DNA from: an uncultured Dehalococcoidia bacterium
GTDB lineage: Bacteria > Chloroflexota > Dehalococcoidia > Lucifugimonadales > UBA3495
Direction of reading: 5' to 3'
Length of the DNA stretch: 64,000 bases
NCBI GenBank assembly: GCA_958296445.1
Contig: OY282565.1
Location: forward strand, 3,583,570 to 3,647,569
A program made the translations under genes and the position numbers. Below, piece after piece: positions 1-7,348 of the stretch. The notes beneath the pieces were generated by a model that saw nothing but the letters and a program-made list of their open reading frames with translations, was not told the DNA's origin and did not search any database. The first letter of the stretch is position 1. Each line of letters opens with the position of its first letter.

Positions 1-100
1 CGTCTATATCCACCCCGTCCACCAGCCCGGCGAAAAATTCGGCGGATTCCAAATACGCCTCCCTTACCCTGTCGCCGAAAGCACTTCTACCCTGAGTCAT
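1..100 (-). CDS. N-terminus of an unidentified protein, cut by the window edge
   Basis: The first 33 codons read MTQGRSAFGD...DGVDID and run off the left edge. The start is well supported: a strong Shine-Dalgarno GGAGGTGATGT lies directly before the ATG. The fragment is helical and acidic; it vaguely recalls the start of DinB/maleylpyruvate-isomerase-like four-helix proteins, but too little is visible to assign a family. Confidence 0.6.
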   Translation of the reverse strand, partial: MTQGRSAFGDRVREAYLESAEFFAGLVDGVDID

Positions 101-395
101 ACATCACCTCCGCGCAATATCCGCAAATGCCACCCACCACCCCCCCGCAACATATCCGTCAACGGCGCACACCACCCCCACGCAACATATCCGTCAACGG
201 CGCACACCATCCCCGCGCAATACCCGTGAATGGCGCACACCATCCCATCGCAATATCCGTAGGGGCGCACAGCCGTGCGCCCTAACGTCTGGCATCAGGA
301 ACATCCCCGGAACCCGAGGTACAGGGCGCACGGCTGTGCGCCCCTACGGGGTTTATGGTTGGCCCACCAGATTTCCGCGCAATATCCGTAGGGGC
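101..395. repeat. Degenerate tandem repeats and an inverted pair of repeat family A
   Basis: No gene. From about 112 to 258 a 30-40 bp unit recurs (CGCAATATCCGTCAACGGC followed by GCACACCA). Family A copies sit at 259-282 on the plus strand and 324-347 on the minus strand as a perfect inverted pair. The array borders the 3' end of the next gene, whose final codons lie in similar sequence. Confidence 0.7.
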
Positions 396-1448
396 TTATG
401 GCTGCCCCACCAGATTCTCCACTTCCAGCGACTGCATCAGCCCGCTGATTTGGGCCCACGTTTCGTCCTCGACGAATATACCGTCGCGGCGGCGGGCCTG
501 CTCGGTGCGATGCTCGATTTCGCCGGGATACAGCACCTCGCTGAAACCGGCGGCGGGCGGCGAATCCTTGACGAACTGGACGAACTCGCCCATATCCTGC
601 TTGAACTCGTCCAAAGGGCGGAAATGCTCCAGATTGAAAGCGGCGATGAAACAGCCGTCGTTGTGGCGGCCCTCCGGGTCAATGCCGAAGCCGAGGCCGG
701 TAAGCAGCCCGGAAAACACCTCCACCATAAAGGACAGCGCATAGCCCTTATGCCCCTGGTCTACGCCCACCGGCAGGATGGCGCCGCCGGAAAAGTAGTC
801 GTTGGGGTCGGTAGTCGGGTTCCCCTCGCGGTCAACAATCCAGCCCAAGGGGATGGACTCGCGGCGGTTGCGGGCCAGGGAGATTTTGCCCAAAGCAACA
901 GTGCTGGATGCCATATCCATCAGCACCGGGCCGTCGAGGTTGCTGGGCATACCGATGCAGATAGGGTTGGTTCCCAGCTTGCGGGCGCGTCCGCCGAAGG
1001 GCGCCACGTGCTTGGGGGCGGCCCCGGAATCGGCGGTAATCAGCCCAATCATACCCTCGGCGGCGGCCATAGTCGGGTAGTCGCCCAGCCGTCCGATGTG
1101 GCTCTGCGAGTGAACCGTGACGGCGGCGACCCCGTGGCTGCGGGCCTTGTCGATCGCCATCCGCATCGCCCGCTCGGTGACCACAAAGCCGAAGCCCCAG
1201 TTGCCGTTGATGACCGCGGTGCAAGGCGCTTCCCGCTCGACCACAAAGGGGGCGCCGGGGGCGATATGCCCAACGTCAATGCGATCGGCGTAGGTAGGAA
1301 TCTGGATGACGCCGTGGGAGTCGTGGCCGCACAGGTTGGCCTTGACCAGATGGGCGGCCACCACCTCGGCCTCAGCCTCGGGCGTACCCTTGGCGCGATA
1401 GATATGATAGGCCGCCTTATGCAGATATTCAGGCGAAAAAACGGGCAT
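396..1448 (-). CDS. Ldh2-type malate/L-lactate/ureidoglycolate dehydrogenase family protein
   Basis: NAD(P)-dependent oxidoreductase of the malate/L-lactate dehydrogenase superfamily (not the Rossmann LDH family), acting on a 2-hydroxy or 2-keto acid. About 350 aa, the normal family length. Family signatures visible: CGHDSHG near residue 45, TNPICIG, DMASSTVALGKI, the PTTDP segment and the HKGYALSFMVE motif. The start is set at MPVFSPEYLH because upstream codons are not family-like; an AGG sits just before it. Substrate cannot be read from sequence. It stands alone; its last codons lie beside repeats. Confidence 0.88.
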   Translation of the reverse strand: MPVFSPEYLHKAAYHIYRAKGTPEAEAEVVAAHLVKANLCGHDSHGVIQIPTYADRIDVGHIAPGAPFVVEREAPCTAVINGNWGFGFVVTERAMRMAIDKARSHGVAAVTVHSQSHIGRLGDYPTMAAAEGMIGLITADSGAAPKHVAPFGGRARKLGTNPICIGMPSNLDGPVLMDMASSTVALGKISLARNRRESIPLGWIVDREGNPTTDPNDYFSGGAILPVGVDQGHKGYALSFMVEVFSGLLTGLGFGIDPEGRHNDGCFIAAFNLEHFRPLDEFKQDMGEFVQFVKDSPPAAGFSEVLYPGEIEHRTEQARRRDGIFVEDETWAQISGLMQSLEVENLVGQP

Positions 1449-1621
1449 AACGAAACCTCGCGGCGCAACAGGGTAGGAACCAAGCCAGGCCACCAACGGC
1501 CGGGCCAAACAAACCGCCCTAAGTCTAGCCCCGCCCCGCAACATTGTCCAGAAAAGCGGGGCAGGGGTAGGCTATACTGGAGAAAGGGCGTGGCCCTGAA
1601 AATGATTGAGGGGTGAATCCA

Positions 1622-1888
1622 ATGACTGTATCCGAACTGATAGCCCAACTGCAAAAGCTGCCCCCCGACCTGAAAGTCGAGGCCGAGGGCTGCGATTGCG
1701 TCAACGATGTGCGGGCCGCAGGCGTCTACGTGTTGAACCCGGGGAGCAGTAGAGAGGATGGCAAGCCCCGTTGCATTTTAGTCTGCGAGCCGGATTTCTA
1801 CGGGATACTCGGGCCGAGCATGAAGGAACGGCAACGGCAAAGATACCTACAGTCGCAAAAGCGGCAAGACCAACCAGCCGGGCAATGA
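1622..1888 (+). CDS. Small conserved-looking hypothetical protein
   Basis: 88 aa starting MTVSELIAQLQKLPPDLKVE, with GAGGGG about 8 nt before the ATG, which is preferred over an in-frame GTG three codons upstream. The opening resembles the small MTV-ELI-L-LP-D proteins often found in phage and plasmid contexts (recollection, not verified). The C-terminus is basic and Gln-rich. A CDCVND segment and a LVCEPDFYG segment follow. No function can be given. Confidence 0.72.
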   Translation: MTVSELIAQLQKLPPDLKVEAEGCDCVNDVRAAGVYVLNPGSSREDGKPRCILVCEPDFYGILGPSMKERQRQRYLQSQKRQDQPAGQ

Positions 1889-1941
1889 CCAGAAAGCGTT
1901 CTGCGGGAATTTCCCAACCGCCACAAACCGCCCCCGGCCGG

Positions 1942-1971
1942 TTGTATCCGGGCGCCCGGACGTGCTATGCT
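1942..1971 (+). promoter_or_regulatory. Possible sigma-70 promoter for the tRNA genes
   Basis: TTGTAT, 18-nt spacer, TATGCT, ending 12 nt before tRNA-Arg. Moderate match only; position is right for a short tRNA leader. Confidence 0.4.
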
Positions 1972-1983
1972 TAAGTGCAGGAT

Positions 1984-2058
1984 GCCCCTGTAGCTCAGCG
2001 GATAGAGTGCCGGCCTCCGGAGCCGGAGACGAGAGTTCGATCCTCTCCGGGGGTACCA
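1984..2058 (+). tRNA. tRNA-Arg (CCG)
   Basis: Cloverleaf folds by eye: acceptor GCCCCTG with CGGGGGT, anticodon stem CCGGC/GCCGG around loop CTCCGGA (anticodon CCG), T-loop GTTCGATCC, discriminator A, encoded CCA at 2056-2058. It reads CGG arginine codons and lies 56 bp before tRNA-Pro, so both may be cotranscribed. Confidence 0.95.
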
Positions 2059-2114
2059 CCGCAGCCCTCCTCACCGGAGCGCACCGGCAACCCACCTCTA
2101 CCCCGCGTTCACCC

Positions 2115-2189
2115 CGGGGCGTGGCCCAGCGGCAGGGCGCCTGGTTTGGGACCAGGAGGTCGGCAGTTCAAATCTGCCCGCCCCGACCA
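2115..2189 (+). tRNA. tRNA-Pro (TGG)
   Basis: Acceptor CGGGGCG pairs with CGCCCCG, anticodon stem CCTGG/CCAGG encloses TTTGGGA (anticodon TGG), T-loop GTTCAAATC, discriminator A and encoded CCA. The stop codon of the convergent restriction gene begins only 7 bp downstream, so this tRNA 3' end could be an integration site. Confidence 0.95.
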
Positions 2190-2195
2190 CTTCCG

Positions 2196-3002
2196 TTAAT
2201 CAGCGGGACGCGCCAAAGGCCCGATAGGAGTTTCGGCGTAGCGGTAAAGTCGCGGAACGCTATTTTGCCGAACCCGGAACTTGGTTCCGTGGTTGTGCGT
2301 AGTACGGGCGTCAAAGTCCACCTGCGCCGCGCCCTGCCTGAGCGCGTTGGCGAAACTGTCCATCTCAAACCCTTGCAGAACCATCACTCTCTCTATGGCG
2401 AAAAATTCTTGCCCGCCCCGCCGTCTAGTGTATGCCTCAACGTAGAAAGTATTGAGCAATTTCGTTTGCGCGGTAAGGAACAAGGTTTGCATTGACCAGT
2501 AGGGTTGCGGGTTGAGCGGGCCAAGTCCAACCCGTCTTTCCACACTCTCCAGCCAATTCCGGTGACGGGCGTCCACCGATTCCGCGTCAAAATAAACCCT
2601 GACTTGTGCGCCTACGGCGTCAACTTCCAGCCCGAACCCGCGGTCGGTAGATTGGATGGCGTTTAACGTCTGTCTAAAACTGAGTTCGCCAGCCTGCCGG
2701 GGCCGTTGGTGAGGCCAACCGTACATCGGCAACAATAGCTGGGGAACCAGCCTTGCAACCCGCGGCTCCGGCTCCATGTGAAACAAGGTCAACAGCGATG
2801 TACTGCCTACCCGATGGGATTTAATCTCCCATTGGGCAGTGTCCGCAATCGCCAAGTTGTTTTCCGCTATGCCAAGCCGGTCGTCTATTGTGTTGCCGAT
2901 GCCGCCTGCATTCAGCGGGCGCAGACTCGGTATCCAGCCTTGACCGGCGATTTCATCCAGCCGAGCTATAATTTCGTCCCTGGTTATGCGTGGAGTCACC
3001 AT
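2196..3002 (-). CDS. MvaI/BcnI-like type II restriction endonuclease
   Basis: 268 aa. The N-terminal third carries the family signature GGIGNTIDDRLGIAENN (about residues 33-49), followed by D54, E59 and K61 in IADTAQWEIKSHR, the PD-(D/E)XK catalytic core. Known relatives (MvaI, BcnI) are monomeric nickase-like enzymes cutting CC-W/S-GG; specificity here is not readable. It follows the methyltransferase gene by 9 bp on the same strand, the normal arrangement for a modification-then-restriction operon. Lower GC and ordinary codon use differ from the neighbouring chromosome, suggesting transfer. Confidence 0.85.
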   Translation of the reverse strand: MVTPRITRDEIIARLDEIAGQGWIPSLRPLNAGGIGNTIDDRLGIAENNLAIADTAQWEIKSHRVGSTSLLTLFHMEPEPRVARLVPQLLLPMYGWPHQRPRQAGELSFRQTLNAIQSTDRGFGLEVDAVGAQVRVYFDAESVDARHRNWLESVERRVGLGPLNPQPYWSMQTLFLTAQTKLLNTFYVEAYTRRRGGQEFFAIERVMVLQGFEMDSFANALRQGAAQVDFDARTTHNHGTKFRVRQNSVPRLYRYAETPIGPLARPAD

Positions 3003-3011
3003 CCGCTTTCC

Positions 3012-3932
3012 TCACTTGTCCTTTGGACGCCGGAAATCGAGGATGTACTCAAAAGTAGTCCCCATCGTAATATAGTTGCTCGGCCAGCCGAAAATGCCGA
3101 TGCGGTTGACTATGTTGGTGCGATCCCAAATGATTGTGTTGCGAAACTCGTATCCCACCCGGCGAAGCGCGTCAATTAAAGACAGGTGAATGGTGATGCG
3201 CTCGTCTTCCCACCACATATCGGGGACATTGATTACGCAATGTCCGCCGGGGCGCAGCAGCGGCAGCAGTCCGGCGTATATCTCCGCCATAACGTTGGCG
3301 TACTCGTCCAGAGGCAGTACGCCCAAGTCGCGGGCGTCCTGGGAATACTGCTCAACCTCTCCCAACTGGCCGTTTTTCCGGTCGCGGCGGGATTTGTTCT
3401 GCCGTTTGCGGTTCAAGAGATTGGCGTAGGGCGGCGATGTGAAAATCAGGGCTACCGTGTCGGGCTGCAAGTAGCAGGGTATGGCCCGGGCGTCGTCAGC
3501 TACCGCTATTTGTTCGGTTTCTCCCGGCAATCCCAACCTTGCTTGAGCCAACTGTGCGTAGCGTTCCTGCAAATCGAAACCAACGGCATTGCGCTGGACG
3601 TCCTGCGCCGCCACCAGCGTTGTGCCGCTGCCCACGAAGGGATCCAGCACCAGTTCGCCCTGATGGGTAAACAGTTCTACAACTTTTCGCGCCATAGAAA
3701 TGGGAAACGTCGCCGGGTGAACCTTTTTGTCTCGGACGTCGCGGCCCTCATAGTTGAACTGCCATACCCCCAATTGGCTTTTAATCCATTCTTTGGCGGT
3801 CAGGCAGTTGAGATGATTGGGCTTGCACTCGCACGTCCGGGCGTGGCTGATGGGCAAAATTTCCCGCCGGGGGAAAACCGGATCCGGGCCGGGCTGCGCC
3901 GCATCGTCGGGCGCTTTTGTCAAAGGCATCAT
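3012..3932 (-). CDS. DNA methyltransferase (probable N4-cytosine) of the RM pair
   Basis: 306 aa SAM-dependent methyltransferase. The motif X region (HPATFPISMARKVVEL) is followed by motif I DPFVGSGTT (97-105) and motif IV TSPPY (165-169); SPPY favours m4C over m6A (family knowledge). A Cys-rich stretch CECKPNHLNC lies at 34-43. The start has AGGAG before tandem ATGs. It should protect the host from the adjacent endonuclease. With X and I before IV, the order is gamma-like, not the beta order common for m4C enzymes. Confidence 0.87.
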   Translation of the reverse strand: MMPLTKAPDDAAQPGPDPVFPRREILPISHARTCECKPNHLNCLTAKEWIKSQLGVWQFNYEGRDVRDKKVHPATFPISMARKVVELFTHQGELVLDPFVGSGTTLVAAQDVQRNAVGFDLQERYAQLAQARLGLPGETEQIAVADDARAIPCYLQPDTVALIFTSPPYANLLNRKRQNKSRRDRKNGQLGEVEQYSQDARDLGVLPLDEYANVMAEIYAGLLPLLRPGGHCVINVPDMWWEDERITIHLSLIDALRRVGYEFRNTIIWDRTNIVNRIGIFGWPSNYITMGTTFEYILDFRRPKDK

Positions 3933-4228
3933 AAGCTCCTGGAATTATCTCGAACTTGTGTTCGGGTTGCCGCAGCATATTAGCACGGACATCAACCGGC
4001 GTCAAAGGGGAAATATCAGCGCGGACGGCAATACGCCGCGCTGCTGCGGCCAAAATAGCTCCAGAAGCCCGATGGCCCTCAACCCCGCCTGCCACACTGC
4101 CCACTGCCATTGACTAAGCGGCTTCACACGCTAGAATTTCAGCACAGGAATACGGCGCGGCACAAGGAATTTGCCGGACGATTTCGGCGGTTTCCGGGCG
4201 GCGCAAATTGAATGGGCAAGGTGAAAGT
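3933..4228. other. Intergenic, no gene seen
   Basis: About 300 bp between the divergent methyltransferase and SDR genes. No convincing gene, RNA or repeat. It must hold both promoters; a GATAAT hexamer 12 nt before the methyltransferase start (minus strand) is a weak -10 candidate. Confidence 0.4.
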
Positions 4229-4981
4229 ATGCGACTAGCAGGCAAGGTTGCCATCATCAGCGGCGGCGCCCGCGGGATGGGGGCCGAGGAAGCCCGGCTG
4301 TTCGCCCGCGAGGGCGCAAGGGTGGTCATCGGCGACGTACTCGAGGACGAGGGGCGGCAAGTCGAAGCGGAAATCAACGAATCCGGCGGCGAGGGCCTGT
4401 TCGTCCGCCTAGACGTCACCAGCGAGGAATCGTGGGCCGCCGCCGTCGCCGCCGCCGTTTCCCGCTTCGGCAAGCTCGACGTGGTGGTCAACAACGCCGG
4501 AGTGGTGGCCCGCGGCATACTAGAGGACACCACCGCCGCCGAATGGGACCGGGTGATGGACGTCAACGCCAAAGGCGTGTTCCTCGGCACCAAAGCCGCC
4601 ATCCCCGAAATGCGAAAGGCCGGCGGCGGCTCCGTCATCAACATTTCGTCAATGTCGGGAATGGTCGGCCAAAGCTACATCCAGCCCGTCTACAACGCAT
4701 CCAAGGGCGCCGTCCGCATTTTCACCAAGTCGGCGGCGGTGCAGTACGCCCGCGAAAACATCCGCGTCAACTCGGTGCATCCCGGCCCCATAGACACCCC
4801 CATGGCCGGGGCGCGGCTCAACGACGCCGAGTTGCAACGCGAAGCCGAGGAACGCTCGCCCCTAGGCCGCACCGCCCACCCCATCGAGGTGGCCTACGGC
4901 GTCCTGTACCTAGCTTCCGACGAATCATCCTTCGTAACCGGCGCGGAGCTGGTAATAGACGGCGGCGCCACCGCGCAGTAG
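4229..4981 (+). CDS. Short-chain dehydrogenase/reductase (classical SDR)
   Basis: 250 aa, classical SDR length. Cofactor loop GGARGMG (12-18), an acidic D36 after beta-2 that suggests NAD, NNAG (88-91), catalytic Ser in the 140-143 stretch, and Y155/K159 in YNASK. The PGPIDTPM segment and GAELVIDGG C-terminus are typical. ATG at 4229 is chosen over an upstream TTG because AAGGTGA precedes it. A second SDR follows about 90 bp later, so the pair may act on one catabolic route; the substrate is not predictable. Confidence 0.92.
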   Translation: MRLAGKVAIISGGARGMGAEEARLFAREGARVVIGDVLEDEGRQVEAEINESGGEGLFVRLDVTSEESWAAAVAAAVSRFGKLDVVVNNAGVVARGILEDTTAAEWDRVMDVNAKGVFLGTKAAIPEMRKAGGGSVINISSMSGMVGQSYIQPVYNASKGAVRIFTKSAAVQYARENIRVNSVHPGPIDTPMAGARLNDAELQREAEERSPLGRTAHPIEVAYGVLYLASDESSFVTGAELVIDGGATAQ

Positions 4982-4996
4982 ATAGTATCGAGGCAA

Positions 4997-5037
4997 GAGG
5001 AGTGAGAGCGGATGTTTGGCAATCCCTCTCACTCCTC
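4997..5037. terminator. 12-bp perfect inverted repeat between the two SDR genes
   Basis: GAGGAGTGAGAG pairs with CTCTCACTCCTC across a 17-nt loop. No T-run follows, so it may be an attenuator or a repeat and not a canonical terminator. Confidence 0.4.
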
Positions 5038-5073
5038 ACTCCTCTACCCTAACTCCTAAACAAGGAGATTGTT

Positions 5074-5925
5074 ATGCAACAGGAACGCCCCCTAAGCGGC
5101 AAGATAGCGATAGTCACCGGCGCGGCCAGCCCGATGGGGCTGGGGCGGGCTATGACCGAGGCCCTGGTTCGCGCCGGGGCGCGGGTGTCTATGCTGGACG
5201 TCAACCCCGACTGGCTGGGGCAGTCGTCCAACGACCTACGGGAAATCGGCGGCGACGATTGCGTGATGACTCAGGTGGTAGACGTCACCTCGCCCCGGGA
5301 AGCCGAGGAAGCCGTCGCCCGCACCATCGCCGGGCTGGGCGGGCTGCATATCCTAGTGAACAACGCCGGCATCGCGCCGCGCAATATGCTGCTGGGCGGC
5401 GAAACCCGCAACAACTTCTGGGAAGTTTCCGCCGCCGAATGGGAACGGGTGATGGCCGTGAACGCCGGCGGCCCCTTCTATATGGCCCGCGCCGTGGTGC
5501 CCCACTTCCTAGCGCAGGGGTGGGGCCGCATCATCGGCGTGACCACCAGTATGAACACGATGTACAACCCCGGCGGCGCCCCCTACGGCCCGTCCAAAGC
5601 GGCCCACGAAGCCCTCATCGCTATGGCCGCCCGCGAACTGGAAGGCACCGGCGTAACCGTCAACACTCTGGTGCCGGGCGGGATGTCCAACACCAACCTG
5701 ATTCCCGACGACGCCGTACACCGCCGCGAAAGTATGATACAGCCCGACGTGATGCGAGCCCCGGTAGTCTGGCTGGCCTCCGACGCCTCCGACGGCATAA
5801 CCGGCCGCCGCTTCATCGGCTACCACTGGGACGAATCGCTGCCCCTGGACGAGCGCCTAGAACGCGCCGGCGCCCCCGCCGCCTGGCCCCAGTTGGGCGC
5901 CCAAGCCATACGCCCGCGGGAGTAG
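5074..5925 (+). CDS. SDR family oxidoreductase
   Basis: 283 aa. TGAASPMGLG cofactor loop (15-24), D42 after beta-2, NNAG (96-99), catalytic S159 region, Y171 and K175 in YGPSK. AAGGAG lies 8 nt before the ATG. A C-terminal extension beyond the usual SDR end (SLPLDERLERAGAPAAWP) is present. Together with the upstream SDR it likely forms a two-gene unit; substrates unknown. Confidence 0.9.
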   Translation: MQQERPLSGKIAIVTGAASPMGLGRAMTEALVRAGARVSMLDVNPDWLGQSSNDLREIGGDDCVMTQVVDVTSPREAEEAVARTIAGLGGLHILVNNAGIAPRNMLLGGETRNNFWEVSAAEWERVMAVNAGGPFYMARAVVPHFLAQGWGRIIGVTTSMNTMYNPGGAPYGPSKAAHEALIAMAARELEGTGVTVNTLVPGGMSNTNLIPDDAVHRRESMIQPDVMRAPVVWLASDASDGITGRRFIGYHWDESLPLDERLERAGAPAAWPQLGAQAIRPRE

Positions 5926-6006
5926 GCGGAACCTGTCGCAAAGTGTATCATCGCTTGACAAGCCAATTCCCCGGCCAATTCCGCCCAGCAACAAGGGGCT
6001 TATCGT

Positions 6007-6990
6007 ATGACCACCAAACCCGTGCCCCCGCCGGGGCAGGCAAAGCCCGCACACCCCAGCCAGACCCCGCCCGGCCCCAACGCCGGGCCGGATAACCTTG
6101 AGCCGCTGCCGGACGCTATGTTTCAACTGCGCGACTTCACCCGAACCGCCGAAATCATTTTCACCTATTTTTACGACCAGCACTCAACCCTAGTATCCGG
6201 CGACACCCCGGTTTACTACCGCGACCACCGGGACAAGCAACGGTTTTTCAAGCCCGACTGCTACGTAGCTTTCGATGTTGACCAAGCCGCCATTTACGAG
6301 CGCAACGGCTACTACATCGAGGAAGTGGGCAAGCCCCCCGACTTTGCCCTAGAAATCGCCTCGGTCAGCACCGCCGACAACGATACCGGCTTCAAGCGCA
6401 ACCTCTACGCCCGGCTGGGCATCACCGAATACTGGCGGTTCGACGCCACCGGCGGCGAATACTACAGCGAAGCGCTCGCGGGCGAAACGCTGGTAGACGG
6501 CGCCTACCGCCGCATCCCCCTGAACGAAACCCCGGACGGCAAAATCTGGGGCCACAGCGAGCTGCTGGGCCTTGACCTCTGGTGGGACAACAAGGTTCTC
6601 CGCTTCTACGACCCCGCAGAGGGCCGCTTCCTGCTAAGCCTTCTAGAATCCCAATCCATCATAAACGCCCAGCAAGACGAGCTGATCGCCCAGCAGAATG
6701 AGCTGATTGCCCAGCAGGACGAGGTGACTGTATTAGAGGAAGGTATCCAGAATAAACGGGCCGCCCTCGCCGAAGCCAATGCTGAACGCGACGCAGCCGC
6801 CACCGCCCGCGCCGCCGCCGAAGCCGCCCGCACCGACGCAGAAATCAGACTCGCCGCTGCCGACATCGCCCGCGCCGCCGCCGAAGCCCGGGAGCGGTTG
6901 CTCCTAGAGGAACTCCGCCGCCTCTACGAATCCAGCGAACCCCCGGAACCGGAGCCGCCGGAACCGGAACCGCCGGAACCGGAAACCTAG
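6007..6990 (+). CDS. Uma2-family (DUF820) nuclease-like protein with coiled-coil tail
   Basis: 327 aa. Residues 40-200 show the Uma2 restriction-endonuclease-like fold: PDCYV with D84, LEIASVST with E116, K130 and the GITEYWRFD motif. The family is widespread in Chloroflexota and Cyanobacteria but its biological role is unknown. Residues 215-305 are an alanine-rich coiled coil with QQDELIAQQ repeats, and the C-terminus is a PEPPEPEP repeat. AAGGGG precedes the ATG. The N-terminal 35 residues are Pro-rich and disordered. Confidence 0.85.
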   Translation: MTTKPVPPPGQAKPAHPSQTPPGPNAGPDNLEPLPDAMFQLRDFTRTAEIIFTYFYDQHSTLVSGDTPVYYRDHRDKQRFFKPDCYVAFDVDQAAIYERNGYYIEEVGKPPDFALEIASVSTADNDTGFKRNLYARLGITEYWRFDATGGEYYSEALAGETLVDGAYRRIPLNETPDGKIWGHSELLGLDLWWDNKVLRFYDPAEGRFLLSLLESQSIINAQQDELIAQQNELIAQQDEVTVLEEGIQNKRAALAEANAERDAAATARAAAEAARTDAEIRLAAADIARAAAEARERLLLEELRRLYESSEPPEPEPPEPEPPEPET

Positions 6991-7153
6991 ACGAAATTCC
7001 CCTTTGTCACCCTGAGCAACCCCTTTGTCACCCTGAGCAAAGCGAAGGGTCTCACCGCCCAAACCAGGATTCTTCGCTTTGCTCAGAATGACAGACATAG
7101 GCACCCTTTCCCGAAACCGGGGCAAGCCGCCGCCTGCCCCGGCCCCTTTGTCG
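6991..7153. repeat. Repeat family B hairpin with a duplicated edge
   Basis: CACCCTGAGCAAAGCGAAGG (7031 onward) pairs with an imperfect complement ending near 7094, forming a long hairpin. The left edge CCTTTGTCACCCTGAGCAA is present twice (about 7003 and 7022), an early step of the edge amplification seen elsewhere in the window. Confidence 0.7.
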
Positions 7154-7182
7154 TTGACACCCCTATAACCCGATGGTAACAT
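7154..7182 (+). promoter_or_regulatory. Possible sigma-70 promoter for the ABC importer
   Basis: TTGACA, 17-nt spacer, TAACAT. The -35 is perfect and the -10 weak. It would give a leader of about 160 nt before the binding-protein gene. Confidence 0.35.
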
Positions 7183-7348
7183 CCCGTTCAACTTTCAGCA
7201 TATACAAACTCCAGGTCGAAATCAGATAGGCAAGTAAAGGCTGTTAGACAGCATTACCGCCATTATATCTACGAAATCAGCAATTCTAATGGCGGCAAAC
7301 GGCCGTCCGTAATCGGGCCGCGCCCGGCCCCATTTGGGAGGTTCAGCC

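Noticed and set aside
336..1616. A 426-codon plus-strand open frame
   Set aside because: Antisense to the Ldh2-type dehydrogenase; no family signature and no ribosome site.
4114..4644. 176-codon Ser/Pro-rich minus-strand frame
   Set aside because: Antisense to the first SDR; no signature.
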